Of a stretch of 64,000 bases of DNA, positions 43,712-51,374 are shown piece by piece. The notes under the pieces were generated by a model, which was not told the origin of the DNA, made no database searches, and worked only from the letters and a program-made list of their open reading frames with translations. The stretch covers positions 1-64,000 of the forward strand of contig CAYWVR010000019.1 in assembly GCA_964461715.1 (NCBI GenBank). Reading direction: 5' to 3'. Origin of the DNA: CAYWVR01 sp964461715 (lineage in GTDB: Bacteria > Planctomycetota > Phycisphaerae > FEN-1346). How positions within the stretch are numbered: the stretch's first letter is position 1; each line of letters begins with the position of its first letter. Position numbers and translations under genes: made by a program.

Positions 43712-44788
43712 CTACGGCGGCTCGCTTGCGTGGCGGATGACGCCGCAGGCGCGGGGGACGATCAGCTCGAATTCCCGCTCGGCCGAGATTGCCGCCACGG
43801 CCCCTTCGGTCTCCGCAAGCGCCGCTTCGAACGCGACCTCGACCGTCTCGCCGGGGGCGACCTCGCGGCCGATTTCCGCGCACACCTCGCCCGCCGTGAT
43901 GCCCTCGACCGTGACGGCGACGGCCGAGGCGTTCTCGACGGCCAGCGTCCCGGCCTCCGGGTCCGGCCGGACGCGGACCTGCGTTTCGAGGACCGCCGCG
44001 GGCCCCGCGGCCAGCGGCACCTTCTCCTGGAACCGCTCGCGGACCTTCGCCAGGAGGACGAACTGGGCGGAGTACTCGCCGAGATATCCGTGATGCTCCC
44101 GGACGCGTTTCTCGGGGTCGGCGGGGTTCACCAGCTCCAGGATGACCGGCCGCCCGATGTACTGCTCGATGATGGGCTCGTACGCGTTGGCCGTCTCGCC
44201 GACGAGCAAAGTGCCGATGGCGTTGATCTGGCCGCCTTGGGCCTTGAGGGCGGGGCTGGTGGAGGCGGCGGTGGCCTGCTGGACGGTCATGCCCATGGCG
44301 GTGACCACCGCGTCGCGAAACGTGTTGACGATGTTGCGAAACCACCGCCAGAGGCGGCTCCGGACCGGCGGATGGGAGAGCTTGTGGGCCTGACGACGGC
44401 GGCGGCGGACGTGGGCCGCTTCGAGGCGGTCGGTGAAGCGGTAGAGGGCGAGAATCTTCCCGAGCTCCGCCTCGTAGCACAGGAACGACTGCTTGGCGGG
44501 CCGGTCGAACGGGGTGTCGTAGACGAGCTCCAAGCCCTTCGAGAAGACCTTCAGCCGGCCCCAGATTCGCCGCCCCGCCTGCTCCGCCAGAACGACGTGG
44601 AACCGGGCGAAGTTCTTGAGGCACCGGTCGCGCTTCCGCGCGGCGATGAACGCTCCGACGATCGCCACCAGGAAGACGAACGTGAGGCCGATGGCGAACG
44701 GGTGGTCGAGGAGGAACAAGAGGACCCCGCCGGTCGGGGCGGGGGCCTCGGCGGGTGTCTCGGCGGCGAGCGTGACCAAGACCGACAT
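43712..44788 (-). CDS. Single-TM membrane protein of unknown function
   Basis: A 358-residue protein with one TM helix (LLDHPFAIGLTFVFLVAIVG) and a basic helix just after it. The central part contains AVVTAMGMTVQQATAASTSP and EYSAQFVLLAKVRERFQ; the C-terminal 90 residues are a beta-domain (VRPDPEAGTLAVENASAVAV). No known catalytic motif is seen. The start at 44788 has a GGGGGA upstream. Located downstream of an orphan DNA methyltransferase on the same strand, with a 63-nt gap. Confidence 0.65.
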   Translation of the reverse strand: MSVLVTLAAETPAEAPAPTGGVLLFLLDHPFAIGLTFVFLVAIVGAFIAARKRDRCLKNFARFHVVLAEQAGRRIWGRLKVFSKGLELVYDTPFDRPAKQSFLCYEAELGKILALYRFTDRLEAAHVRRRRRQAHKLSHPPVRSRLWRWFRNIVNTFRDAVVTAMGMTVQQATAASTSPALKAQGGQINAIGTLLVGETANAYEPIIEQYIGRPVILELVNPADPEKRVREHHGYLGEYSAQFVLLAKVRERFQEKVPLAAGPAAVLETQVRVRPDPEAGTLAVENASAVAVTVEGITAGEVCAEIGREVAPGETVEVAFEAALAETEGAVAAISAEREFELIVPRACGVIRHASEPP

Positions 44789-44851
44789 GGCGTTCCCCCG
44801 GATTCGCTCCCTTTGGCTCGGCCCGACCCGGCCTGTGGCGCCCTTACGGAC

Positions 44852-45622
44852 TCAGCCTCCCGCGCCCACCGCCTCCGCCGCCTCCTCGGCCACGCGCGCT
44901 TCGGCCCGCTTGGCATAATCGCGCGAGAGCTCCAGGCCCACCCACCGGCGGTCGTGGCGTGCGGCGGCGACGAGCGTCGTCCCGCTCCCGGCGAACGGGT
45001 CCAGAACCACGTCCCCCGGGTTCGACGTCGCCAGAACCACCCGTTCCAGGAGTTTCAGGGGCATCTGGCACGGGTGCCACCCGACGCGTTCCTTGAACGT
45101 TCCACAGACGCGGCTATACTGCCACACGTCGTGCGGCAGGCGGCCCTTCGGGTTCGCCCGCTTGTCGTTGTACTTCGTCTGCCGGTCGCTCAGGACGCGG
45201 ACCGCATCGTCGTTGAACGTGAACGCCTCGGGGTCCTTGACGAAGTAAAACAGATGCGTGTGGCTGCGGTTGAACTTGATCCTGCAATTCTGGCCGAAGG
45301 TGTAGTGCCAGATGATCCAGTTGCGGAGGGTGGCCCCGTGGGCCCGCTTCATCAGGAGGTTGACCTCGGCGGCGTAGTCGTCGCCGATGGCGATCCAGAA
45401 AGTGCCGGCGGGCTTGAGGACGCGCAAACACGCCGCCGTCCACTCGCGCGTCCACTCGATATAATCGTTCGGCGCGATGCGGTCGAAGTATTTGTCATAT
45501 TCATAACCGATGTTGAAGGGAGGGTCGGCGAAGACCAGGTCGAGGCTCGCGGCGGGCCACGTGGGCAGGACCTGGAGCAGGTCGCCCGCGACGACGCGTC
45601 CGAGGGGTAGATCGTCAGGCAT
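44852..45622 (-). CDS. Orphan site-specific DNA methyltransferase (beta class)
   Basis: A 256-residue adenine-N6 or cytosine-N4 methyltransferase. The catalytic motif IV DPPFNIGY (33-40) comes first and the AdoMet motif I DPFAGSGTT (208-216) near the C-terminus, the beta-class order. VLKPAGTFWIAIGDDY and LRNWIIWHYTFGQN separate them. No restriction enzyme is adjacent, so it may be a regulatory methyltransferase. DPPF rather than DPPY leaves the target base open. It is expressed from one half of a bidirectional promoter shared with dacB. Confidence 0.93.
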   Translation of the reverse strand: MPDDLPLGRVVAGDLLQVLPTWPAASLDLVFADPPFNIGYEYDKYFDRIAPNDYIEWTREWTAACLRVLKPAGTFWIAIGDDYAAEVNLLMKRAHGATLRNWIIWHYTFGQNCRIKFNRSHTHLFYFVKDPEAFTFNDDAVRVLSDRQTKYNDKRANPKGRLPHDVWQYSRVCGTFKERVGWHPCQMPLKLLERVVLATSNPGDVVLDPFAGSGTTLVAAARHDRRWVGLELSRDYAKRAEARVAEEAAEAVGAGG

Positions 45623-45670
45623 GGCTGGCCCCTACGAATAGTGCCTTTCGGTCGAAACGCCCCCCACGGC

Positions 45671-45699
45671 TTGCGGCCGTCGCCGGAAGGGATTATAAT
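45671..45699 (+). promoter_or_regulatory. Promoter of dacB (shares palindromic -10)
   Basis: TTGCGG (45671-45676), 17-bp spacer, TATAAT (45694-45699). The -10 lies inside the palindrome GATTATAATC (45691-45700). Confidence 0.65.
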
Positions 45700-45719
45700 C
45701 CCCTCCCACGTGGACGCAA
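45692..45719 (-). promoter_or_regulatory. Promoter of the DNA methyltransferase (shares palindromic -10)
   Basis: Minus strand TTGCGT (45719-45714), 16-bp spacer, TATAAT (45697-45692), using the same GATTATAATC palindrome as the dacB promoter. Confidence 0.6.
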
Positions 45720-45743
45720 GATGTTGTAGGGAGAATCTTCACG

Positions 45744-47312
45744 ATGCGCAAGCGATGGTTGGCGGCGGGGTTCCCGGTCCTTCTGATGGGGTGCGCGGGC
45801 ACGTTCGCGGCCGAGAAGGCCCCGCCCGCGGGGACCGAGAAGGCCCCGGCCGCCTCCCCCGCCGAAGCCCTCCGAGACGACCTCGACCGTCTCTTCGCCG
45901 AGGCGGGCCTCCCGACGACCGTCGTCGCCTGCCGCGTGCTCGACCTCGAAACGGGGCAGGGGACCGAGGCCCGGGTGCTGACCAGCGTCCGGGCCGACCT
46001 GCCACTCGTCCCCGCGAGCACGATGAAGCTGATGGTGACGGCGGCATGCTGGGACCGGCTGGGGCCCGAGTGGCGGATTCGAACGACCGTCGGCCGCTTG
46101 GCTCCGCAGAAGAAGGGCGTCCCGCCGGACCTCGTGGTCCTCGGCGGCGGCGACCCGAACTTCTCCGGACGCTTCTACGCGGGCGACCCGCTCGGGGCGT
46201 TTCGCCGGTGGGCGGGCGTCCTCAAGAAGCGGGGCGTTGCGAAGCTGGGGCGCGTGCTCCTCGACGATGGGCTCTTCGAGCCGACCGTCGTCCATCCGAA
46301 CTGGCCTGCCGACCAGCGCGAGAAGTGGTACGAGGCCCCCGTCGGGGCCCTCAACCTGAACGACAACTGCGTCGACGTCCACCTCAGGCCCGGCCCGGCC
46401 GTGGGCGAGCCCGCCCGCATCGGCATCGAGCCGCCCATGCCGTATGTCCGGCTCGAGAACGCGGTCCGGACGGTCGCCGCGAAGAAGGACCATCGGTACA
46501 GCCTCGCGCGCGAGGCCGTCGAGGGCGGGCTTCGGGTCCGGGCGCGGGGCGGGTACTGGATCCAGGCGCCGCCCCTCGCACAGCCCGTGAACCGGACGGT
46601 CACGGACCCGGCCCTGTTCTTCGGTCATGGCCTCGCGACGGCGCTGCGGGCCGAAGGGATCGCCGTCGCGGGGCCGGTCGAGCGGACGCCGGTCGCCGGG
46701 CCGAAGGGTCTGCCGGAGGACTTTACGGCCGACCTCGTCCACACCTCAAGCCTCGGGACGGTCTGCCGCGTGGCGAACGCGCGGAGCCAGGGCCTGTATG
46801 CCGAGTGCCTGATGAAGCTGCTGGGGGCCTTTGCCGCCGACCCGCAGGCCCGCTACGGGGCCGTCGCCGAGACGAACCGGCCGCGCCTTGCGTCCTGGGA
46901 GACCGGGCGGCGGGAGCTCGCGCGGTGGCTTGGCGCGCGCGGCATCGAGGCGGAGGGCTGCCGCTTCGACGACGGGTCGGGCCTCTCGAAGTCGAACCGG
47001 CTGACGGTCCTGGCCGTCACGCAGACGCTCGCCCTCATGCACCGGACCCACGGGCAGCCGTTCGTCGACACGCTCGCGCGCCCGGGCGAGGGGAGCCTCG
47101 CGAAGCGGATGCGCGGGACGGCCGCCGAGGGACGCGTCTGGGGCAAGACCGGGTACGTGCGCGGCGTCAGCGCCCTGTCCGGCTACGTCCGGACCCGGTC
47201 CGGCCGCATGCTCGCCTACGCGATCCTGATGAGCGGCGTCCCGTGGGGCGAGCTCTGGAAGGCCCGGGACGTGCAAGATCGGGTGTGCTTGAGGCTTCTC
47301 GACTATCCATGA
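45744..47312 (+). CDS. dacB: D-Ala-D-Ala carboxypeptidase/endopeptidase (PBP4 type)
   Basis: A 522-residue S13-family penicillin-binding protein, with a lipobox-like LLMGC at its N-terminus. The SxxK motif is PASTMKLM (Ser92, Lys95) and the KTG motif is VWGKTGYV (468-470). The SxN motif, normally followed by LYAECLLK, reads SQGLYAECLMK (Ser348-Gln-Gly350), so the conserved Asn is Gly. DGSGLSKSNRLT is the other S13 landmark. These enzymes trim peptidoglycan cross-links. Whether the altered SxN keeps activity is open. Divergent from the DNA methyltransferase. Confidence 0.93.
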   Translation: MRKRWLAAGFPVLLMGCAGTFAAEKAPPAGTEKAPAASPAEALRDDLDRLFAEAGLPTTVVACRVLDLETGQGTEARVLTSVRADLPLVPASTMKLMVTAACWDRLGPEWRIRTTVGRLAPQKKGVPPDLVVLGGGDPNFSGRFYAGDPLGAFRRWAGVLKKRGVAKLGRVLLDDGLFEPTVVHPNWPADQREKWYEAPVGALNLNDNCVDVHLRPGPAVGEPARIGIEPPMPYVRLENAVRTVAAKKDHRYSLAREAVEGGLRVRARGGYWIQAPPLAQPVNRTVTDPALFFGHGLATALRAEGIAVAGPVERTPVAGPKGLPEDFTADLVHTSSLGTVCRVANARSQGLYAECLMKLLGAFAADPQARYGAVAETNRPRLASWETGRRELARWLGARGIEAEGCRFDDGSGLSKSNRLTVLAVTQTLALMHRTHGQPFVDTLARPGEGSLAKRMRGTAAEGRVWGKTGYVRGVSALSGYVRTRSGRMLAYAILMSGVPWGELWKARDVQDRVCLRLLDYP

Positions 47313-47421
47313 GCGCGGGCTGCGCGTTTCGCCGGGCCGCTTGTCGCCGGACCTCCGGGGTGTCGGGCCCCGTCGGGGTCGCGGCATCGCGATCGCCGGG
47401 GCCGGGGGTATTCTGCCATGA

Positions 47422-47453
47422 GGGGAGGGGAGGGGTTAAGCAGGAAGAAGGGG
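47422..47453 (+). repeat. G-run cluster (possible G-quadruplex)
   Basis: Four GGGG runs at 47422-47425, 47427-47430, 47432-47435 and 47450-47453 on the plus strand. They lie in the gap after dacB, downstream of the convergent gene's stop. The rest of 47313-47485 shows nothing else. Confidence 0.4.
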
Positions 47454-47485
47454 TCCCGGGGATTCGTCCTCCTCTCGCCCGGGCC

Positions 47486-48976
47486 TCAGGGCACCAGAAA
47501 AGCGTCCTCCACGTGCTCGGGCTCGAAGGTCTCGGAGGCGTCCTTGTCGTTGCGCCGGGGGCGGAGCGTGTCCCCGTCGCCCTCGTCGCCCTCAACCTTC
47601 TCGGGCAGGAGGCCCGTCCGGCCGTCGTAGGTGGCGGGGGCGTTGTACTCGCGGAGGCTCGCGAGGTCCTCGGGGTGCGGCCGGCGGGGGACATGGGTCC
47701 GACCGATCCAGATATTATCCCAATCCGGCCCGCAGTAGGGGTGCGTGGTCCACGCGACGTGCCCGTCGAGGTAAAGCACGTTTTGGCCGGTGAAGGCGTG
47801 GTTCGGGCTGTTCAGCTCCCAGGGCTTGAGGTCCTTGGCCTTGGCGTTCCACCCGGCTTCGAGGTCGTCCGTGCTCTCGGTGATGAACGCCCCCGGCCCT
47901 TCCGCCAGGCGCGCATCGGTGGGCCCGCGTCGCACCCGCCGCGCCAGGCGGCCTGGTTTCTCGTCGGTTCCTTTCAGTTTTTCGAGCTTGGCCCGTTTCT
48001 TCTCCTCCTCCTCGGACGGACCGCTCCACGTGTTGCGTCTCAGGGGGTTCGCGTCGGCGATGACGGCCACCTGGTCCGCGGCCTCGACCCGCGTCGAGAG
48101 CGTGAACCGCCCGAAGACGTTCTGATAGCTATAGGAGCAGAAAGCGTCCCCGCGGAAGTCGCGCGGGACGTCCGGGCGCGCGTCCCGGAGGCGCGCGAGC
48201 TCCTCCCGGGCCGCCGCGACGCGGGCCGGCGTCTTTTCCGCGGTCTTCTTCCGATCGTGCGGCACCTCCTTGCCGAGGATCATGTGCTCGAGGTCCATCT
48301 CGTCGAGGTCGGCCTCCTCCGGCGGCGCCTCCGGGTCGGGCGCCTCGCCCTCGCGGCCGGTCTCTTGCTCGGTCTCGCGGCGGGCCTTTTCGAGGCGCCG
48401 GCGGAGGGCCTCGGCGGCTTTGCGTTCGGCCTCCTTCCTGGCCGTCTCGACGGCCTCCCGGGCCGCGGCCACGGCCGCCTCCCAAGCCGCCTGCTCGGCG
48501 CGCATCGCGTCGACGTCGACGCGGTCCACGAAGTGCTCGGTCGCGGGGCAGATGAAATCCTCCGGCTCGGCCCCGTAATGGATGAGGGCCCAGAGGTTCG
48601 CCGTGTTCGACTGGACGGCCAGTTGGTTCGACGCGGGCTCCGACGGGGGAGGCGAGGCGGGCTCGTCGCCCGGGTCGGCGTCGGCGAGGAACACGTTCCA
48701 CGCGTCCGTCCGCGTGTTCCCCACGTCGTACCACGAGACGCTCCCCTCCTCGTACACGTCGGGACACGCCCCCCCGTGGGCGGCCTGGTACCGTGAGAGG
48801 GCCCGCGCCAGGACCAGCAGGTTTCGCGCGCAGCGGGTCTGCGTATCCAGGTCCCGGGCCCGCTCGGTCGCGCTCCAGGCCACGTACCCCAAGGCCGCCA
48901 CGATGCCCACGAGCGGCAGGACGGTCCCCAACCCTCGCCCGAGCACCTTGCCGAACCCGCGATTCTCCTGCGCCAT
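47486..48976 (-). CDS. Single-TM protein with coiled coil and DG-type C-terminal motif
   Basis: A 496-residue protein. The ATG at 48976 follows AAGGAG. One TM helix near the N-terminus (TVLPLVGIVAALGYVAWSA) is followed by CARNLLVLARALSRYQAAHG, the helix typical of planctomycete pseudopilin-like proteins, and the C-terminal half has GQNVLYLDGHVAWTTHP, close to the H-x9-DG/DUF1559-type ending. No prepilin peptidase motif precedes the TM. Residues about 190-300 are a charged Ala/Glu/Lys coiled coil that is unusual for this group. It may be a surface or envelope scaffold. Confidence 0.68.
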   Translation of the reverse strand: MAQENRGFGKVLGRGLGTVLPLVGIVAALGYVAWSATERARDLDTQTRCARNLLVLARALSRYQAAHGGACPDVYEEGSVSWYDVGNTRTDAWNVFLADADPGDEPASPPPSEPASNQLAVQSNTANLWALIHYGAEPEDFICPATEHFVDRVDVDAMRAEQAAWEAAVAAAREAVETARKEAERKAAEALRRRLEKARRETEQETGREGEAPDPEAPPEEADLDEMDLEHMILGKEVPHDRKKTAEKTPARVAAAREELARLRDARPDVPRDFRGDAFCSYSYQNVFGRFTLSTRVEAADQVAVIADANPLRRNTWSGPSEEEEKKRAKLEKLKGTDEKPGRLARRVRRGPTDARLAEGPGAFITESTDDLEAGWNAKAKDLKPWELNSPNHAFTGQNVLYLDGHVAWTTHPYCGPDWDNIWIGRTHVPRRPHPEDLASLREYNAPATYDGRTGLLPEKVEGDEGDGDTLRPRRNDKDASETFEPEHVEDAFLVP

Positions 48977-48986
48977 GAGCCGCTCC

Positions 48987-49014
48987 TTGACCTGCCCGCG
49001 TATGAGGCTACATT
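48987..49014 (+). promoter_or_regulatory. Promoter of the MBL-fold gene
   Basis: TTGACC (48987-48992), 16-bp spacer, TACATT (49009-49014), with a leader of about 26 nt containing AAAGGGG. Confidence 0.5.
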
Positions 49015-49046
49015 GTAAACCCGCCCGAGCCGAAAGGGGTTCGCCC

Positions 49047-49685
49047 ATGTCCGAGCTTCGCGCCGACGTCCTCGCCATCGGCAGTCTTGCCCGCAACCGG
49101 CTCTGGAACGAGACGTCGCCGGTGCGGGAGGAGTATTCGACCGTCACCCTCGTCCGGAGCGGCGACGCGGCGATCGTGGTCGATCCCGGCTGGCCCGCCG
49201 ACGTCGTGAAGGCTGCCCTTTTCTACCGGGCGGGCCTGGAGCCGGATGCCGTGACGGCGGTGTTCCTGACCCACCTCGACCCGGCCCACCTGCGGGGGCT
49301 TGGGCTCTTCGGCGGTGTCCCGTGGCTTGTCCATGAGGAGGAGATCCGCTATGCCGAGGCCGAGCTCGCCGAGGCGATGGGCGAGGTGCTCGGCCGTCTC
49401 AAGCCCGCTCCGGACCATCTCGCCCCCGGCGTCGACCTCTTCCCGACGCCCGGTCCCACGCCCGGCCACGCCTCGATCCTCGTCGCCGCGCCCACCGAGA
49501 CGCTCATCCTCGCGGGCGACTTGGTGCTGACGCGGGACCACTTCGAGCGGGGCGACCCGGGCGAGGCCCCGTGGGACCTGGAGCGGACCCGCGAATCGTT
49601 CGGCGAGGTCGCCGAGATCGCCGACCTCCTCATCCCCGGCCACGACAACCTGTTCGTCCGCCGGACGGGGACGCGCTGGCTCTAG
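49047..49685 (+). CDS. MBL-fold hydrolase with altered metal motif
   Basis: A 212-residue metallo-beta-lactamase-fold protein. The second half of the metal site is normal: PTPGHASILV (His141), ILAGDLVL (Asp158) and IPGHDN (His199). The HxHxDH motif, however, reads TALF-type strand then THLDPAH (76-81): the second His is Asp78 and the catalytic Asp is Ala80. Only one metal site, or altered chemistry, would be expected. IVVDPGWPADVV and the length are otherwise typical of glyoxalase-II-like small hydrolases. The ATG follows AAAGGGG. Confidence 0.88.
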   Translation: MSELRADVLAIGSLARNRLWNETSPVREEYSTVTLVRSGDAAIVVDPGWPADVVKAALFYRAGLEPDAVTAVFLTHLDPAHLRGLGLFGGVPWLVHEEEIRYAEAELAEAMGEVLGRLKPAPDHLAPGVDLFPTPGPTPGHASILVAAPTETLILAGDLVLTRDHFERGDPGEAPWDLERTRESFGEVAEIADLLIPGHDNLFVRRTGTRWL

Positions 49686-49687
49686 AA

Positions 49688-49765
49688 GTTCAAGGTTCAA
49701 AGTCACGACCACAACGGCGCCGCGCCGCGGCGCGATGCGGTTGCGGTGGACCGTGAACCTGGAAC
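49688..49765. repeat. Imperfect inverted repeat with GC palindrome
   Basis: GTTCAAGGTTCA (49688-49699) pairs with TGAACCTGGAAC (49754-49765) at 11 of 12 positions, and the middle contains the perfect palindrome CGCGCCGCGGCGCG (49721-49734). It begins right after the MBL gene stop. No T-tract follows; a dispersed intergenic repeat is likely. Confidence 0.5.
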
Positions 49766-49811
49766 GTTGAGCCTAGCAGGCTCCCTTGCGCCCGGAACTT
49801 CACGTTGCACC

Positions 49812-49839
49812 TTGCACCGCCGTCCCCCTGTGCTAGAAT
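49812..49839 (+). promoter_or_regulatory. Promoter upstream of a short ORF and the CNNM gene
   Basis: TTGCAC (49812-49817), 16-bp spacer, TAGAAT (49834-49839) with a TGn extension. Transcription would start within a few bases of the ATG at 49849. Confidence 0.5.
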
Positions 49840-49848
49840 CCTCTCGCG

Positions 49849-49965
49849 ATGGACTCAACCGACGACGGCCCGGGGTCGGCCCCCCCCGCCCCGACCGCCC
49901 ACCAATCCGAGGCCGACCCGCCGGACCCCGCCCCGGCCGCACGCGGGGGAGGTCTATCGTGCTGA
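49849..49965 (+). CDS. Possible 38-residue upstream ORF
   Basis: ATG at 49849, almost at the predicted transcription start, encodes a Pro/Ala/Asp-rich peptide (MDSTDDGPGSAPPAPTAHQS) that ends at 49965, overlapping the GTG start of the next gene by 7 nt. It has no ribosome binding site and no recognisable fold. It could serve translational coupling, or be accidental. Confidence 0.3.
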   Translation: MDSTDDGPGSAPPAPTAHQSEADPPDPAPAARGGGLSC

Positions 49966-51236
49966 GCCCTCTCGCCGAATACCCCCTTCACCTCGCGACG
50001 ATGGCGCTGCTCTTGTGCGCCTCGGCCTTCTTCTCGGGGTCCGAGACGGCGCTGTTTAACCTCTCGCGCGACCAGCTTCGCCGCTTCCGGGCGGCCCGGA
50101 GCCCGCTGCGCGTCCTCGCGGCGCGCCTTATGGACGACCCGCGGCGGCTCCTGGTGACGGTGCTGTTCGGGAACATGGCCGTCAACGTCGCCTTCTTCGC
50201 GATGAGTGTGATGCTCACGCTCGATGTCGCCCGGAACCATCCGGCCCGGGCGAACGCTTGGCGGTTCGGCATCGCGGTCATTGCGCCGATGCTGGTCATC
50301 ATCTTCGGCGAGGTGACCCCGAAGAGCCTCGCCGCGACGATGCCCGAGCGTCTCGCCCCGGTGGCCGCCGGGCCGCTCGCGCTCCTCCAGTACGTCGTCC
50401 TTCCGGTGCGGATGGTGCTCGGGTACCTGGTGGTCTGGCCGCTGGAGCGGATCATCACGGGCCGGCGTCCCGAGCGGCGGGCCCTGGTCACGAGCGAGGA
50501 GCTCCAGGCCATCGTCGAGGTCTCGGCCCGCGAGGGGGCGGTCTCGCCCGAGGAGGGCGACATGCTCGTCGAGATTCTCGAGCTCGCCGAGCTCCGGGTT
50601 CGCGAGGTCATGACCCCGCGCGTCGAGATCGTCGCCTGCGACGTCGCCACCCCCACCGCCGAGGCCCTCGACCTCTTTCGCCGCACCCGCCACTCCAAGA
50701 TCGTCGTCTACGATGGCGACGTGGACCACGTGCGCGGCGTGGTATACGCGAAGACGGCGTTCCTGAATCCGGAGCGGCCTCTCGCGCGGCTCGTCCAGCC
50801 GGTCCATTACGTGCCGGAGACGAAGAGCGTCGAGAGCCTCCTGCGCGAGTTCCGGGCCGACCGCATCCAATTTGCCCTCGTCGTCGACGAGTACGGGGGC
50901 CTGGCGGGTCTCGTGACGCTGGAGGACTGCATCGAGGAGATCGTCGGCGAGATCGAGGATACCGACGACGCCCCCGCCGCCGACCCGGTCCGCTCCGTCG
51001 GGGAGGGCGAATACGTGCTCGCGGGGAACCTCGCGATCCGAAGCTGGGCGGAGCTTTTCGACCAGGATCGGCCCAACGGCGGCGGGCGCTACTCGACCGT
51101 CGCGGGCTTCGTCACCAGCCTCCTCGGCCACATGCCCGCGCCCGGCGACACGGTCCGATGGCGGAACCTGGAGTTTACGGTTGAGGGCGTGCGGCGGCGG
51201 CGGGTGACGCGCGTCAGAGTGAGGCTTTTGACATGA
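49959..51236 (+). CDS. CNNM/CorC-type (hemolysin family) membrane protein 1
   Basis: A 425-residue protein with GTG start at 49959 preceded by GGGGAGG. The DUF21/CNNM domain has FFSGSETALFNLSRDQLRRF and several TM helices (VLFGNMAVNVAFFAMSVML), then FGEVTPKSLAA. Two CBS domains follow (VREVMTPRVEIVACDVATPT; FALVVDEYGGLAGLVTLEDC), and a C-terminal CorC_HlyC domain (GEYVLAGNLAIRSWAELF). The family is linked to Mg2+ or Na+ export; the hemolysin name is historical. A shorter relative follows at 51375. Confidence 0.92.
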   Translation: MLSPLAEYPLHLATMALLLCASAFFSGSETALFNLSRDQLRRFRAARSPLRVLAARLMDDPRRLLVTVLFGNMAVNVAFFAMSVMLTLDVARNHPARANAWRFGIAVIAPMLVIIFGEVTPKSLAATMPERLAPVAAGPLALLQYVVLPVRMVLGYLVVWPLERIITGRRPERRALVTSEELQAIVEVSAREGAVSPEEGDMLVEILELAELRVREVMTPRVEIVACDVATPTAEALDLFRRTRHSKIVVYDGDVDHVRGVVYAKTAFLNPERPLARLVQPVHYVPETKSVESLLREFRADRIQFALVVDEYGGLAGLVTLEDCIEEIVGEIEDTDDAPAADPVRSVGEGEYVLAGNLAIRSWAELFDQDRPNGGGRYSTVAGFVTSLLGHMPAPGDTVRWRNLEFTVEGVRRRRVTRVRVRLLT

Positions 51237-51374
51237 TGACGCATATACGATTGGCGATGATCAGTTTCCGATTCGGGCGGCGCGTGCGCACGGGCGCCGT
51301 GACCTCTTCAATCGAAAACCGAAACCCGAGAATCGACCGTCGTGGTCCCGAGCTCCCGGGCGACCGAATCGTCC

